From assembly GCA_043101845.1 (NCBI GenBank), contig JBICHN010000002.1:744001-808000 (forward strand): DNA of 64,000 bases. Reading direction: 5' to 3'. The notes under the pieces are model-generated. The model was not told the origin of the DNA, did no database searches, and worked only from the letters and a program-made list of their open reading frames with translations. The position numbers were made by a program, and so were the translations under genes. The DNA comes from JBICHN01 sp043101845. GTDB taxonomy: Bacteria; Planctomycetota; Phycisphaerae; Phycisphaerales; UBA5793. This document shows, piece by piece, positions 17,000 through 25,908 of the stretch. Every line of letters begins with the position of its first letter. Within the stretch, counting starts at the first letter, position 1.

Positions 17000-18223
17000 T
17001 CACGGAATCAACAACGCCACCACCCGCGACAACCGATCTCCGCCGAACCCCTGCAGGTACAGAGTTCGAGCGGACCAGCCCGGTTCGATCGGGAGCGCGA
17101 CTTCGGTCCAGCCGAAGACCGGGAGCGGTTGTTGGTACACGATCGTCAGGTCGTCGGGCGACAAGCCGAGTTCGCCGAAGCGGGTCGGGATGGAGTCAGG
17201 TACGAGCGACCACGCGAGAACCGCGGCGCGGTTCGGGTCGCCCGCGAGGCCGCAGGTGATCTCGGTGGTGGGGGCGGTGAGCGAGAAGTCGGCCCAGAGG
17301 ATCGGCTCGCCGTTCCAGGTCTGGCTGCGGACCGGGATATCGAGCGCTTCGCCGAGCGTTTCGAGGTAGCGGTTCTCGTCGCCGCGCACTTCGGCTTCGA
17401 GGATTCCCGTGAGGAGTCGGCGATGGCTACGGGCCTGTTCGCCGCCCGACATCGGCTCGCCGTTGGGCGGGTTGTCCTGGCACCCGTTGTGGCCCATGCC
17501 CTGCACTTCCCAGAACACATTGCGACGCGCGTTCGTCGCGGCGAGTTGCGTCCACGCGTACACAACCTCGGACGGCACGATCCAGTCGGCCGAGCCGGCG
17601 ATCATGAACACATTCCCGTTGTAGTTCGTCATGTTGAGCCGCCCGCCCGCGTTGTCGGCGGCCTGGAGACCGATGATCGTGCGCACCCGCGGCTCCACGC
17701 CAATCAGGGCCGACAGTGTGCCGCCGCCCATCGAGTGCCCGATGGCCGACCAGTCGCCGTCGTCGGCCATGTCGGCGAGCCAACTCGCGGGATCATCGGA
17801 CTCGGCGAGCACCCAGTGCAGCACCGAACGAGTGTCCCGCGCGAACTGCTCGATATCAGGAAACAGGCCCGTCTCCGTGCCGGTCGATGCGACGATGTAT
17901 CCCCAACTCGCGAGGTGGAGGCAGAGATCGTCGTAGTTCGACGGCCGCCCGAGCCAGCCATGCTGGAACGCGACGACCGGGTACGGCCCGCCCGACGGAT
18001 CGGCCGCCTGATCCCGACCCGCCGCGACCGCCGGGTAGTAGATCCGCCCGTCGATCATGCCCTGGCCGAAGATGCCATCGTCGAACCGGAACGACCGCCA
18101 GCCCGCGGCGAACTCACCGGGCGCATCGAGAACCGGTTGCGCCAGCGCGATCGGGGCGGCGCCCAGAATGATGGCGACGAGACCTGCGACCATCGACATA
18201 CACGCGAGCGGACGCTGCGACAT
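17000..18223 (-). CDS. Exported alpha/beta hydrolase (chlorophyllase/cutinase-like)
   Basis: 407 residues. A signal peptide (about 1-29, ending IALAQ) precedes an alpha/beta-hydrolase domain. YPVVAFQHGWLG at 81-92 forms the oxyanion-hole strand, and GHSMGGG carries the nucleophile S164. FMIAGSADWIVPSE probably contains the acid, and GMGHNGCQD the histidine. This looks like the dienelactone hydrolase/chlorophyllase/PET-hydrolase branch that acts on esters. The last 90 residues (ITCGLAGDPNRAAVLAW onward) form a separate C-terminal domain ending ARTLYLQGFGGDRLSR, which resembles beta-sandwich tails of other planctomycete exported proteins. The ATG at 18223 is preferred over an upstream in-frame start because it opens into the signal peptide and is preceded by GGAGGG. 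Substrate unknown. Confidence 0.82.
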   Translation of the reverse strand: MSQRPLACMSMVAGLVAIILGAAPIALAQPVLDAPGEFAAGWRSFRFDDGIFGQGMIDGRIYYPAVAAGRDQAADPSGGPYPVVAFQHGWLGRPSNYDDLCLHLASWGYIVASTGTETGLFPDIEQFARDTRSVLHWVLAESDDPASWLADMADDGDWSAIGHSMGGGTLSALIGVEPRVRTIIGLQAADNAGGRLNMTNYNGNVFMIAGSADWIVPSEVVYAWTQLAATNARRNVFWEVQGMGHNGCQDNPPNGEPMSGGEQARSHRRLLTGILEAEVRGDENRYLETLGEALDIPVRSQTWNGEPILWADFSLTAPTTEITCGLAGDPNRAAVLAWSLVPDSIPTRFGELGLSPDDLTIVYQQPLPVFGWTEVALPIEPGWSARTLYLQGFGGDRLSRVVALLIP

Positions 18224-18470
18224 GATGACAATCCCTCCGGATCTCCAATTCGACCCTGCCAGACCACAGACGCCCATCGCCGCGCGCGATCAGGCTTCAC
18301 GCCTTGATACCGCGCTCAACGCATTTCGTAATGGTGATTCGCCGCATTTTCGAACGGCCCGCGACGAGTCGGAGCATCCGATACCCTTTCCCAGTCCCCG
18401 TGGTCGTCGATGGACAAGCGAAGCCGCCTGTCCACTCGCGATAACGCCTTCGTTTGGGTATGCTCGCGGC

Positions 18471-18947
18471 ATGAAACCGTTTACTGTCGAGATCGACATC
18501 GATCTGCCGCGCGACGAGGTGATTGCGCTCTTTGACGATCCCGATAATCTCGCGAAATGGCAGAACGGGTTTCAGTCGTTCGAGCCGATCAGCGGTGTAC
18601 CGGGCGAGCCGGGGGCCAAATCTCGACTGGTGTACCAGCACGGGCGACAGCGGATGGAACTCACCGAGACGGTCACGAAGCGCGACCTGCCCGACGAATT
18701 CAACGGGCGGTACGAGTGGGACGGTGGCCACAATACGCTCGAGAATCGGTTCATCGAACTCGCCCCCGATCGCACACGCTGGGTCAGCGTCTGCGCCTAC
18801 GAGTTCACCCATCCGATGCTCAAGGTGATGGGGTTCTTCGCGCCCGGCATGTTCCGCCGGCAGAACCTGAAGTTCATGCGGAATTTCAAGTCGTTCTGCG
18901 AGGACGGCCGCGATATCCGCGACACGGACCACCCGAAACGCGGGTGA
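18471..18947 (+). CDS. SRPBCC (START-like) family protein
   Basis: 158 residues starting MKPFTVEIDIDLPRDEVIALF, the first strand and helix of the SRPBCC fold. DDPDNLAKWQNGFQSF follows as in the polyketide-cyclase/dehydrase group. The later strands include ELTETVTKRDLP and ENRFIELAP, and the last helix is rich in phenylalanine. Members bind hydrophobic small molecules or lipids in a central cavity; no ligand can be named. It is divergent from the alpha/beta hydrolase across a 247-base gap. The frame is open far upstream but runs through the hydrolase's promoter region, so the ATG at 18471 is chosen by the fold. Confidence 0.82.
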   Translation: MKPFTVEIDIDLPRDEVIALFDDPDNLAKWQNGFQSFEPISGVPGEPGAKSRLVYQHGRQRMELTETVTKRDLPDEFNGRYEWDGGHNTLENRFIELAPDRTRWVSVCAYEFTHPMLKVMGFFAPGMFRRQNLKFMRNFKSFCEDGRDIRDTDHPKRG

Positions 18948-18965
18948 TCGCCTGTTCGGGACGAT

Positions 18966-19451
18966 TCAATACTGGTTGTAGGGAACCCCGTCGCCGTCGA
19001 CCTCGTCGTCCTCCGTGTTCGCGACGATCTCGCCGGTGTCCTTGTCGTAAAACCAGCCATCGTCGCCGTCACCCGGCTTGCCACCGTCGCGGACCTCGCG
19101 ACTGCCCTTGTTCTCGCCCACGGGAAGGGCCGGCATGGTCGCCAGGTACGGGCCGTAGATATGCGTAGCGGTTTTTACGGGGCTGATATCACCATCGATG
19201 TCGGTGAACTGCGTCATCTGATCGATGAACTTCGAGTCGTTTTCCGGGATGAGCCCGTTGTGCTCGTACCGATAAAGTTCGATCGCACGCCGAAGGGCCG
19301 ATAGGTCGCTTTGCAGCGCGGTCGCGGCGGTTCCTTCCGCCCCCCGGGACAGGCGGGGGATGGCGATGGCGACCAGAACGCCCATGATGATCAGAACGAT
19401 CACCAGTTCGATGAGTGAGAATCCTGTCTGCGGGCGAGTCGTGGATCGCAT
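18966..19451 (-). CDS. Type II secretion pseudopilin-like (GspG-like) protein
   Basis: 161 residues. GFSLIELVIVLIIMGVLVAIAIPRL at 10-34 is a type IV prepilin leader with its E and hydrophobic helix. It is followed by GAEGTAATALQSDLSALRRAIELY, close to the GspG/type II pseudopilin N-terminal helix. The C-terminal half is acidic (GDGDDGWFYDKDTGE), consistent with a calcium-binding GspG-type tail. No other secretion gene lies beside it, so it may be an orphan pseudopilin serving machinery encoded elsewhere. It is convergent with the SRPBCC gene, 18 bases apart. Confidence 0.83.
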   Translation of the reverse strand: MRSTTRPQTGFSLIELVIVLIIMGVLVAIAIPRLSRGAEGTAATALQSDLSALRRAIELYRYEHNGLIPENDSKFIDQMTQFTDIDGDISPVKTATHIYGPYLATMPALPVGENKGSREVRDGGKPGDGDDGWFYDKDTGEIVANTEDDEVDGDGVPYNQY

Positions 19452-19576
19452 GCTGGCCTGATCGGCTCATTTGGCGCCGCCCTTTGCCAGGCGTCGCTGA
19501 GAATCGCCGGTTCGAGTGATACCATGGATGTTGGTCACGGCGGCGGCGCCTGCACGCCTTTTTGCGAGTTCCGTCC

Positions 19577-22462
19577 ATGTCCGACCTCGATCGGCTTCTC
19601 GCCGACGCGCTCGAGCGACCGGAATCTGAACGCGCCGCGTTCCTCGAACGCGCGTGCGGGGGGGATGATGCGCTCCGCGCTCAGGTCGAGTCACTCCTCG
19701 CCGACCACGAGCGGGCCGAGCAGAAACGCCGCGAATCGTTCTACTCGGGTCCGACCGCCGACATGGCGCCGCCGGTGGCGGAACTGCCGCCGACCGCCGA
19801 GCGCCCGGGTGACCAGATCGACCGCTACAAGCTCCTCCAGCGCATCGGCGAGGGTGGCTTCGGCGTCGTCTACATGGCCGAGCAGCGCGAGCCCGTGAAA
19901 CGCAAGGTCGCGCTCAAGATCATCAAGCTCGGCATGGACACGAAGCAGGTGATCGCGCGGTTCGAGGCCGAGCGTCAGGCGCTCGCGATGATGGACCATC
20001 CGAACATCGCGAAGGTGCTCGACGCGGGCGCGACGCATTCAGGTCGACCGTACTTTGTCATGGAACTCGTGAGCGGCATTCCGATCACGGAGTACTGCGA
20101 TCGCGAGAACCTGACCACACGCGAACGGCTCGAGCTCTTCATCAAGGTCTGCCGCGCGGTGCAGCACGCGCATCAAAAGGGGATCATCCACCGCGACCTC
20201 AAGCCGTCGAATGTGCTCGTGACCCTTCACGACGGCCATCCGGCGCCGAAGGTCATCGACTTCGGCATCGCGAAGGCGACGAACTCCGAGCTCACCCAGC
20301 GCACGCTCTTTACCGAGTTCCGCCAGTTCATCGGCACGCCGGAGTACATGAGTCCGGAGCAGGCCGAGATGAGCGGCCTCGATGTCGATACGCGAAGCGA
20401 CATCTATTCGCTCGGCGTTCTTCTTTACGAGTTGCTCACCGGAATGCCCCCGTTCGATCCGCGCACGCTGCGTTCGGCGGCGATCAATGAAGTTCAGCGG
20501 ATTATCCGCGAATATGAGCCGCACAAGCCCAGCACGCGTCTGAGTGAGCTCGGCCGCCCCGTCACCACGCCGACACGGTCGGAGTCCGACGGGACGAAAC
20601 CAGGCTCCGCCGACGCGCCGTCGTCGGCGCAGTACATCGCGCGGCGGCGACGCACGGATCCGGCGACGCTCGCCCGACAACTCCGCGGCGATCTCGACTG
20701 GATTGTCATGCGCGCGCTCGAGAAGGACCGGACGCGACGCTACGACACGGCGAACGCGTTCGCCGAGGACATCGAACGGCACCTCCGGGACGAGCCGGTG
20801 CTCGCCGGTCCGCCGACGACCCGATACCGGCTGGGCAAGCTCTATCGTCGACATCGCCGCCATTTCGTCGCCGCGGGGTTCGTCGTCGGGGCCGTGATGC
20901 TTGGCCTCGCCGGCACAACGATCGGCATGCTGTGGGCGCTCGACACGGCCCGCGAACTCGACCTGGCGCAAGGCGAGCTGGAGAAGGCGTTCGAAGAAGC
21001 TGAGGAACAGCGCGACATCGCCACGGCGGTCAGCGAGTTCCTCAACGAAGATCTCCTCGCCTCGGTGGCGCCGACGCAGGGCGGGCGGGATGTCACCGTC
21101 CGACAGGTGCTCGACGAAGCGTCGTCGCAGATCGGCTGGCGCTTTGGTGATCGCGCCGCGATCCGGGCGACGCTGCACCAGACGATCGGCCAGTCCTATC
21201 TCGAACTCGGACTCTTCGATGAAGCGGAGAGCCATTTTCTTTCCGCGACGGCGCTGCGACAGGTTCTCTACGGCGACACTCAACCCACGATCATCGCGTA
21301 CGGCAACCTCGCGTCGCTCTATCTCAAATGGGATCGAAACGACGACGCCGCCCGAATCTACGACACTTGGATCGACAAGTCGCGCGCCGAGCTCGGCGAT
21401 ACCCATGTCATTACGCTCGGCATGCTCATCAACCTCGCCGTCCTTCATATTGAGAAGGGTGAGTACGCCGAAGCCGAGGCGATACTCAGCGAGACATTCA
21501 GGATCGAAGAGGAGACGCTCGGCCCTGACCACGAGCAGACGATCATGGCGCTCGGTGGCCTCGCGAACATCGCCATGGCGACGGGGCGAATCGAGGAGGC
21601 GCTCCGACTGTTCGAGGATATTCTCGCGCGGCAGCTCCGGTCGCTGGGGCCGGAGCATCCCGGAACCTTCATGACGCAGAACAACATCGCGAACGCCCTC
21701 GTCGACCTCGGCCGCATGCGCGAAGCGACTGATCGGTACGAGGAGACACTGCGTGATCGGGAGCGGGTGCTCGGAAAGGCGCACCCGGACACGCTCAACA
21801 CGATGATCAATCTCGCGATCGCGTACCGATCGCAGGATCGCGCGGCCGAGGCGGGTCCGCTCATCGAAGAAGTTCGCGAAGTCGGCCTGAGCGTGCTCGG
21901 CGAGCGCCATGCGGTGTATCGGGCGGCGACTTCGCTGCTCGCCGCGATGCGCATCGACGAGGGACGCTTCGAGGACGCGCGAGCGCTCTTTGCGGACAAC
22001 CTTCGAATCTCGGAGGAGGCGCTCGGTCCGGCGCACATCAATGTCGTGTCCGAACGAATTCGACTCATCGGAATCCTGCGTCGACTCGAGCTTCATGCGG
22101 AGGCGGACGAGTTGTCACGCGAACACATTCGCATCATTCGCGCCGCTGCCCTCGCGACGGACGCAGACCCTGAACTGCTCAACGCCGCCGCGTGGGAACT
22201 TGCGACCTTCGAGATGGAGGGATTGCGCGATCCAGCCGCGTCGGTCGAGTTCGCGACGCGAGCCTGCGAGGCGACCGGTCGACGCAACGCGTACTATCTC
22301 GACACGCTCGCGGTGGCGACCGCTGCGACCGGCGATCCCGCCCGAGCCCTCGAAATCCAGCGGGAAGCGCTCGCCCTCGTGACCGACGAGGATCCGAACC
22401 GCGGCGAGATGCTCGAACACCTCGAGCAGTTCGAGCGAGCGGTCGCCGAACCTGATCCGTGA
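19577..22462 (+). CDS. Membrane-bound Ser/Thr protein kinase with TPR sensor region
   Basis: 961 residues. An N-terminal helical segment typical of planctomycete kinases (about 1-75) is followed by a Hanks-type kinase domain (about 84-400). Its key residues are the glycine loop IGEGGFGVVY at 90-99, K114, HRDLKPSN at 205-212, DFG at 228-230 and GTPEYMSPEQ. One transmembrane helix follows (AAGFVVGAVMLGLAGTTIGM, about 420-440). From about 520 onward come at least six 42-residue TPRs of the kinesin-light-chain type, with repeated LG.EHP.TL.T..NLA.-like units. All catalytic residues are intact. The ATG at 19577 is chosen over a TTG five codons upstream. The large C-terminal TPR array probably lies on the other side of the membrane or binds partner proteins. 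Confidence 0.93.
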   Translation: MSDLDRLLADALERPESERAAFLERACGGDDALRAQVESLLADHERAEQKRRESFYSGPTADMAPPVAELPPTAERPGDQIDRYKLLQRIGEGGFGVVYMAEQREPVKRKVALKIIKLGMDTKQVIARFEAERQALAMMDHPNIAKVLDAGATHSGRPYFVMELVSGIPITEYCDRENLTTRERLELFIKVCRAVQHAHQKGIIHRDLKPSNVLVTLHDGHPAPKVIDFGIAKATNSELTQRTLFTEFRQFIGTPEYMSPEQAEMSGLDVDTRSDIYSLGVLLYELLTGMPPFDPRTLRSAAINEVQRIIREYEPHKPSTRLSELGRPVTTPTRSESDGTKPGSADAPSSAQYIARRRRTDPATLARQLRGDLDWIVMRALEKDRTRRYDTANAFAEDIERHLRDEPVLAGPPTTRYRLGKLYRRHRRHFVAAGFVVGAVMLGLAGTTIGMLWALDTARELDLAQGELEKAFEEAEEQRDIATAVSEFLNEDLLASVAPTQGGRDVTVRQVLDEASSQIGWRFGDRAAIRATLHQTIGQSYLELGLFDEAESHFLSATALRQVLYGDTQPTIIAYGNLASLYLKWDRNDDAARIYDTWIDKSRAELGDTHVITLGMLINLAVLHIEKGEYAEAEAILSETFRIEEETLGPDHEQTIMALGGLANIAMATGRIEEALRLFEDILARQLRSLGPEHPGTFMTQNNIANALVDLGRMREATDRYEETLRDRERVLGKAHPDTLNTMINLAIAYRSQDRAAEAGPLIEEVREVGLSVLGERHAVYRAATSLLAAMRIDEGRFEDARALFADNLRISEEALGPAHINVVSERIRLIGILRRLELHAEADELSREHIRIIRAAALATDADPELLNAAAWELATFEMEGLRDPAASVEFATRACEATGRRNAYYLDTLAVATAATGDPARALEIQREALALVTDEDPNRGEMLEHLEQFERAVAEPDP

Positions 22463-22774
22463 TCATCAACCACCGCATCCACTCATCATTCGCGTACCCG
22501 GACGCCGTAGTCGTTCACCTCAGCTCGGCGACTCGACCTTCCGACGGTCGCGTTTGCGCGGACGCTCTGACTTTACACCCGTGAAGCGCCCGGTCTGAGA
22601 GCCGCTGAATGCGGGTTTTCGAATCTGTTCTCAAAGGTGAAAGCGATCTCACGCGCGATTCACCGCACGCTTACACCGCGCCATTAGGGTCCCATGTATC
22701 GCGACCGAACCGTCGCGGCACATACCAACTTGATTCACGACTCAAGACGCAGATTCTGAAGGAGAACATTCACC
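22463..22774. other. Non-coding gap before the OmcB-like lipoprotein gene
   Basis: I see no gene or convincing hairpin here. The last 40 bases hold an AAGGAG ribosome-binding site for the lipoprotein gene. TTGATT at about 22731 could be a -35 box, but no good -10 stands at the right distance. Confidence 0.4.
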
Positions 22775-24634
22775 ATGAGACGCACTACCAGGCGCTTCAT
22801 TCATTCGCCCGCTGGCTACGCCCTTGTCGCCGTATGCGCGGTGTCGATGGCGGCCGTGGGCTGCGACGACGCCGATGACCTCGAGACGAACGCGTCTCCG
22901 GGCGTCGTCGAGGAGATCGATAACGACAACGACTATGACCTCGAAGATGCCTTCGATCCGAGTGAGAACGCCTACGCGAGGGACCGCGGTGATTTCGGCG
23001 ACGAGGTGAACGACTTCGACCTCGAGGACACCCTCGATCCGACCGAGGACGCCAACGCCGTGGATCGCGAACGACTTGCGATGAACACCATTCAGGATCG
23101 GGAGCCAAACTCTCGTTCGGTGGCGGGCAATCGTGACCGGGATCGCGAGGTCACGACGAACGCGACCGCCGAAGGCGACTGGCTCGTCATGGTCGATCGG
23201 ACGCAGGACACTCGGAAGGTCCGCGCGGGTGAACCGTTCGAGTACAAGCTCAATGTAACGAATACGGCTTCGACGCCTCTTTACAATGTGAAGGTGAAGG
23301 AAGTCGCGACCGGCGCGTTCGAATACGACGATACGGCGAATGCGCAGAAGCGTGGTCAGTGGAAGTACGATGACCACAAGAGTCAGCCCACCTACGGCTA
23401 CGAGCGCTCAGCCGCGGATTCAGACGAAGACAAGAACGAGAAGCGGGCGACGAATCGTGGACAGATGACGGAGACCAGCCGCGCCTGGACCGTCGGCATG
23501 CTCGGACCGGGTGAGACGAAGACGATCACCGTGAGCGGCGTCGCCCATCAGGAAGGACAGGTCGAGACCTGCGTGACCGTCGATTACGACCCGGTCTGGT
23601 GTTCGGCCGTCTCGGTCGTGAAGCCGGAACTGCAGGTTCGTGTGAATACGCCGGAACAGGCGTACATTTGCGACGATATTCCGGTTCGCTTCCGTCTCGA
23701 GAACACGGGCTCCGGTTCAACTCACGCGGCGGACTTCATGGTCCAGCTCCCCGACGGCCTGACGACGGCTGACGGGAACCGGGAGGTTCGCATCAACGCG
23801 GGTGAAATCGCCTCCGGCGACTTCGTTGAGAAGGACTTTGTCCTCCGCGCTGAGAAGGGCGGCGAGTTCGACATCGAAGGTCGAGCGAAGACTGACGCCC
23901 TTGAGGCCCGCGCCAAGGCCCAGTCGGTGGACATCCTCGATCCCGAGCTCAAGCTCACGGTCGACGGACACGGCGAGCAGTATCTTGGCCGCACGGTCGA
24001 TTACAGCATCACCGTGAAGAACACGAGCGATGATCCGGCGATCAAGACCTGGATGGAACTCGACCTGCCGGATAATGCGGAACGCGTGACCTGGTCGACC
24101 CAGGCCGCGGAGCGTGACGGCGACCGCATGTTCATCGGTCAACTCAATCCGGGTGAGAGTCGTTCATTCAATGTCTCGTTTGACGCGACGGAGATCGGTT
24201 CGACTTTCGCCACCGTGAAGGCGAGCGCCTACTGCGCCGAGACCCTTACGGAAGAGATCCGTACTGAGGTGAAGGGAATCTCCGCGGTGCAGCTTGAATG
24301 CATCGATGCGACTGATCCAGTGGAGGTTGACGGAACGACCTTCTACGAGGTTCGCGTGAAGAACGAGGGTTCGGCGCCGGACATGAATGTCAAGGTGAAC
24401 GCCACGCTGCCCGAGCAGTTGGCTTTCGTCGACGCCACCGGTGACTCGAAGGTGACCGCGAACGGTCAGCGCCTTGACTTTGCTCCGATCAAACGACTTG
24501 ATCCGGGCGAGATCGCGACCTGGCGCGTTCAGGTTCGTGCGAAGGACGCCGGCAAGGTGCACTTTGCTCTCGAGATGACGAGCGACGCGAACAAGCGCGC
24601 CGTCGTCGAAGAGGAGCCGACGACGCTTTACTAA
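22775..24634 (+). CDS. OmcB-like lipoprotein with repeated DUF11-type domains
   Basis: 619 residues. The leader ends AAVGC, a lipobox with the modified cysteine near residue 30. Next is an acidic region with an internal duplication (YDLEDAFDPSENAYARDR and FDLEDTLDPTEDANAVDR, about 53-98). From about 135 onward there are four beta-sandwich repeats of the DUF11/OmcB type, each with an N-T or N-x-G strand such as YKLNVTNTAS, RFRLENTGSG, YSITVKNTSD and YEVRVKNEGS, spaced roughly 110-120 residues apart. Chlamydial OmcB and its planctomycete relatives are envelope proteins that give structural strength. AAGGAG precedes the start and a strong terminator follows the stop, so the gene is probably monocistronic and well expressed. 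Confidence 0.85.
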   Translation: MRRTTRRFIHSPAGYALVAVCAVSMAAVGCDDADDLETNASPGVVEEIDNDNDYDLEDAFDPSENAYARDRGDFGDEVNDFDLEDTLDPTEDANAVDRERLAMNTIQDREPNSRSVAGNRDRDREVTTNATAEGDWLVMVDRTQDTRKVRAGEPFEYKLNVTNTASTPLYNVKVKEVATGAFEYDDTANAQKRGQWKYDDHKSQPTYGYERSAADSDEDKNEKRATNRGQMTETSRAWTVGMLGPGETKTITVSGVAHQEGQVETCVTVDYDPVWCSAVSVVKPELQVRVNTPEQAYICDDIPVRFRLENTGSGSTHAADFMVQLPDGLTTADGNREVRINAGEIASGDFVEKDFVLRAEKGGEFDIEGRAKTDALEARAKAQSVDILDPELKLTVDGHGEQYLGRTVDYSITVKNTSDDPAIKTWMELDLPDNAERVTWSTQAAERDGDRMFIGQLNPGESRSFNVSFDATEIGSTFATVKASAYCAETLTEEIRTEVKGISAVQLECIDATDPVEVDGTTFYEVRVKNEGSAPDMNVKVNATLPEQLAFVDATGDSKVTANGQRLDFAPIKRLDPGEIATWRVQVRAKDAGKVHFALEMTSDANKRAVVEEEPTTLY

Positions 24635-24681
24635 GGCGAAACCGGTCACTCGATTGACCATTTGATCTGAAGATGAACCCG

Positions 24682-24713
24682 AAAGGGGCGCCGCGACCAG
24701 CGGCGCCCCTTTT
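24682..24713 (+). terminator. Rho-independent terminator of the OmcB-like gene
   Basis: A 13-base perfect stem, AAAGGGGCGCCGC (24682-24694) against GCGGCGCCCCTTT (24700-24712), encloses the loop GACCA and runs into TTTT, 48 bases behind the stop codon. Confidence 0.88.
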
Positions 24714-24771
24714 CCATTGGCGATCGCCGACGAGCCGCCCCGTGATGGGTCTCTCATGACCGGCCGAATGT

Positions 24772-25908
24772 GTGACGAGAGGCCGACGACTCGAACTACC
24801 ATCGGCCGGAGCGGGCGACGGCGCAGGCGTCCCGGAAAGGATCGAATGGCAATTGAGCGGCACGAACGGCGCCAGTTCGGGAAATGGGATCGCCACCGCC
24901 GGCGGATTGCGGTACTCGAACCGGAGTGATCCGGGAATCGTGCGCCGCCGATGTGGAAAGGGATTCACCTACCACGATGCGGAGGGCCGCCGCGTCGACG
25001 ACGAACGCACGCTCAAACGCATCGAGTCGCTCGTCATCCCTCCCGCGTGGACCGAAGTGTGGATCTGCGCCGATCCGAAAGGGCATCTGCAGGCGGCGGG
25101 CAAGGATGCGGACGAGCGCTGGCAGTACCTCTACCACGACGACTGGCGCCGCCATCGCAACGAAAACAAGTTCGATCAACAGAAACTCTTTGCGGATCGG
25201 CTCCCGACTATTCGTCGTCAGGCCCTCCGCGATCTGAAACGGCTCGATCTCAGTCGCGAATGCGTGCTCGGATGTGTGATCCGGCTCCTCGATTCCACGC
25301 TCGTGCGAATCGGAAGTGAACGCTACCGGAAACGCAACAACTCATACGGACTGACGACGCTTCGCATGAAGCATGTCGATCAGGAGAACGGCGACCTCAG
25401 GCTCCAGTTTCGCGGCAAGTCGGGAGTTGATCATGATGTTCCCATTGGCGACCCGCTCGTGGAGGAACTTTTCGAAGACCTGCTTGAACTTCCGGGTCGG
25501 CATCTCTTTCGCTACATGGACGAGGAGGGCGGGGCGCAGGCTGTGACCTCGACGGATGTGAACGCCTATCTCCGTGAAATCTCCGGCGAATCCATTACCG
25601 CGAAACATTTCCGCACCTGGGGTGGAACCGTCTGCGCGGTCGAGCGGCTCGATCGGGTGGTCTGTGGGAACGGTTCGCTCTCGGCCGAGGAGCGGGAGAA
25701 GGCGTGGCTCGACGCGGTTGATCACGCCGCCGAACGACTGAAGAACACCCGGGCCACCTGCCGCGAGTACTACATCAACCCGGTGGTGCTCGAGGCGCTC
25801 GAGGCGGGCGATCTCGCGTCGTTATGCGCGAAGGCGCGGAAAAGCCGGCGCCTCTCCGGTCTTCGACTTCCCGAGCGGGCCGTGTGGCGAATGCTGGGTG
25901 GCGATTAG
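24772..25908 (+). CDS. DNA topoisomerase IB
   Basis: 378 residues. After about 45 poorly conserved residues, GLRYSNRSDPGIVRRR begins the poxvirus/bacterial type IB fold. IPPAWTEVWICADPKGHLQA, RYRKRNNSYGLTTL, KHFRTWGGT and CREYYINP follow in the usual order. The two arginine-containing segments and the tyrosine of CREYYINP (about 334) correspond to the active site that nicks one strand and relaxes supercoils. The start is uncertain: GTG at 24772 is the first possibility and there is no ATG in frame before the conserved part. It ends 4 bases inside the convergent DUF2254 gene. It stands alone rather than next to a Ku/ligase D cluster. Confidence 0.88.
   Translation: MTRGRRLELPSAGAGDGAGVPERIEWQLSGTNGASSGNGIATAGGLRYSNRSDPGIVRRRCGKGFTYHDAEGRRVDDERTLKRIESLVIPPAWTEVWICADPKGHLQAAGKDADERWQYLYHDDWRRHRNENKFDQQKLFADRLPTIRRQALRDLKRLDLSRECVLGCVIRLLDSTLVRIGSERYRKRNNSYGLTTLRMKHVDQENGDLRLQFRGKSGVDHDVPIGDPLVEELFEDLLELPGRHLFRYMDEEGGAQAVTSTDVNAYLREISGESITAKHFRTWGGTVCAVERLDRVVCGNGSLSAEEREKAWLDAVDHAAERLKNTRATCREYYINPVVLEALEAGDLASLCAKARKSRRLSGLRLPERAVWRMLGGD

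Noticed and set aside
22609..22878. 89-codon frame overlapping the start of the OmcB-like gene
   Set aside because: It overlaps the lipoprotein signal peptide in another frame and has no ribosome-binding site.
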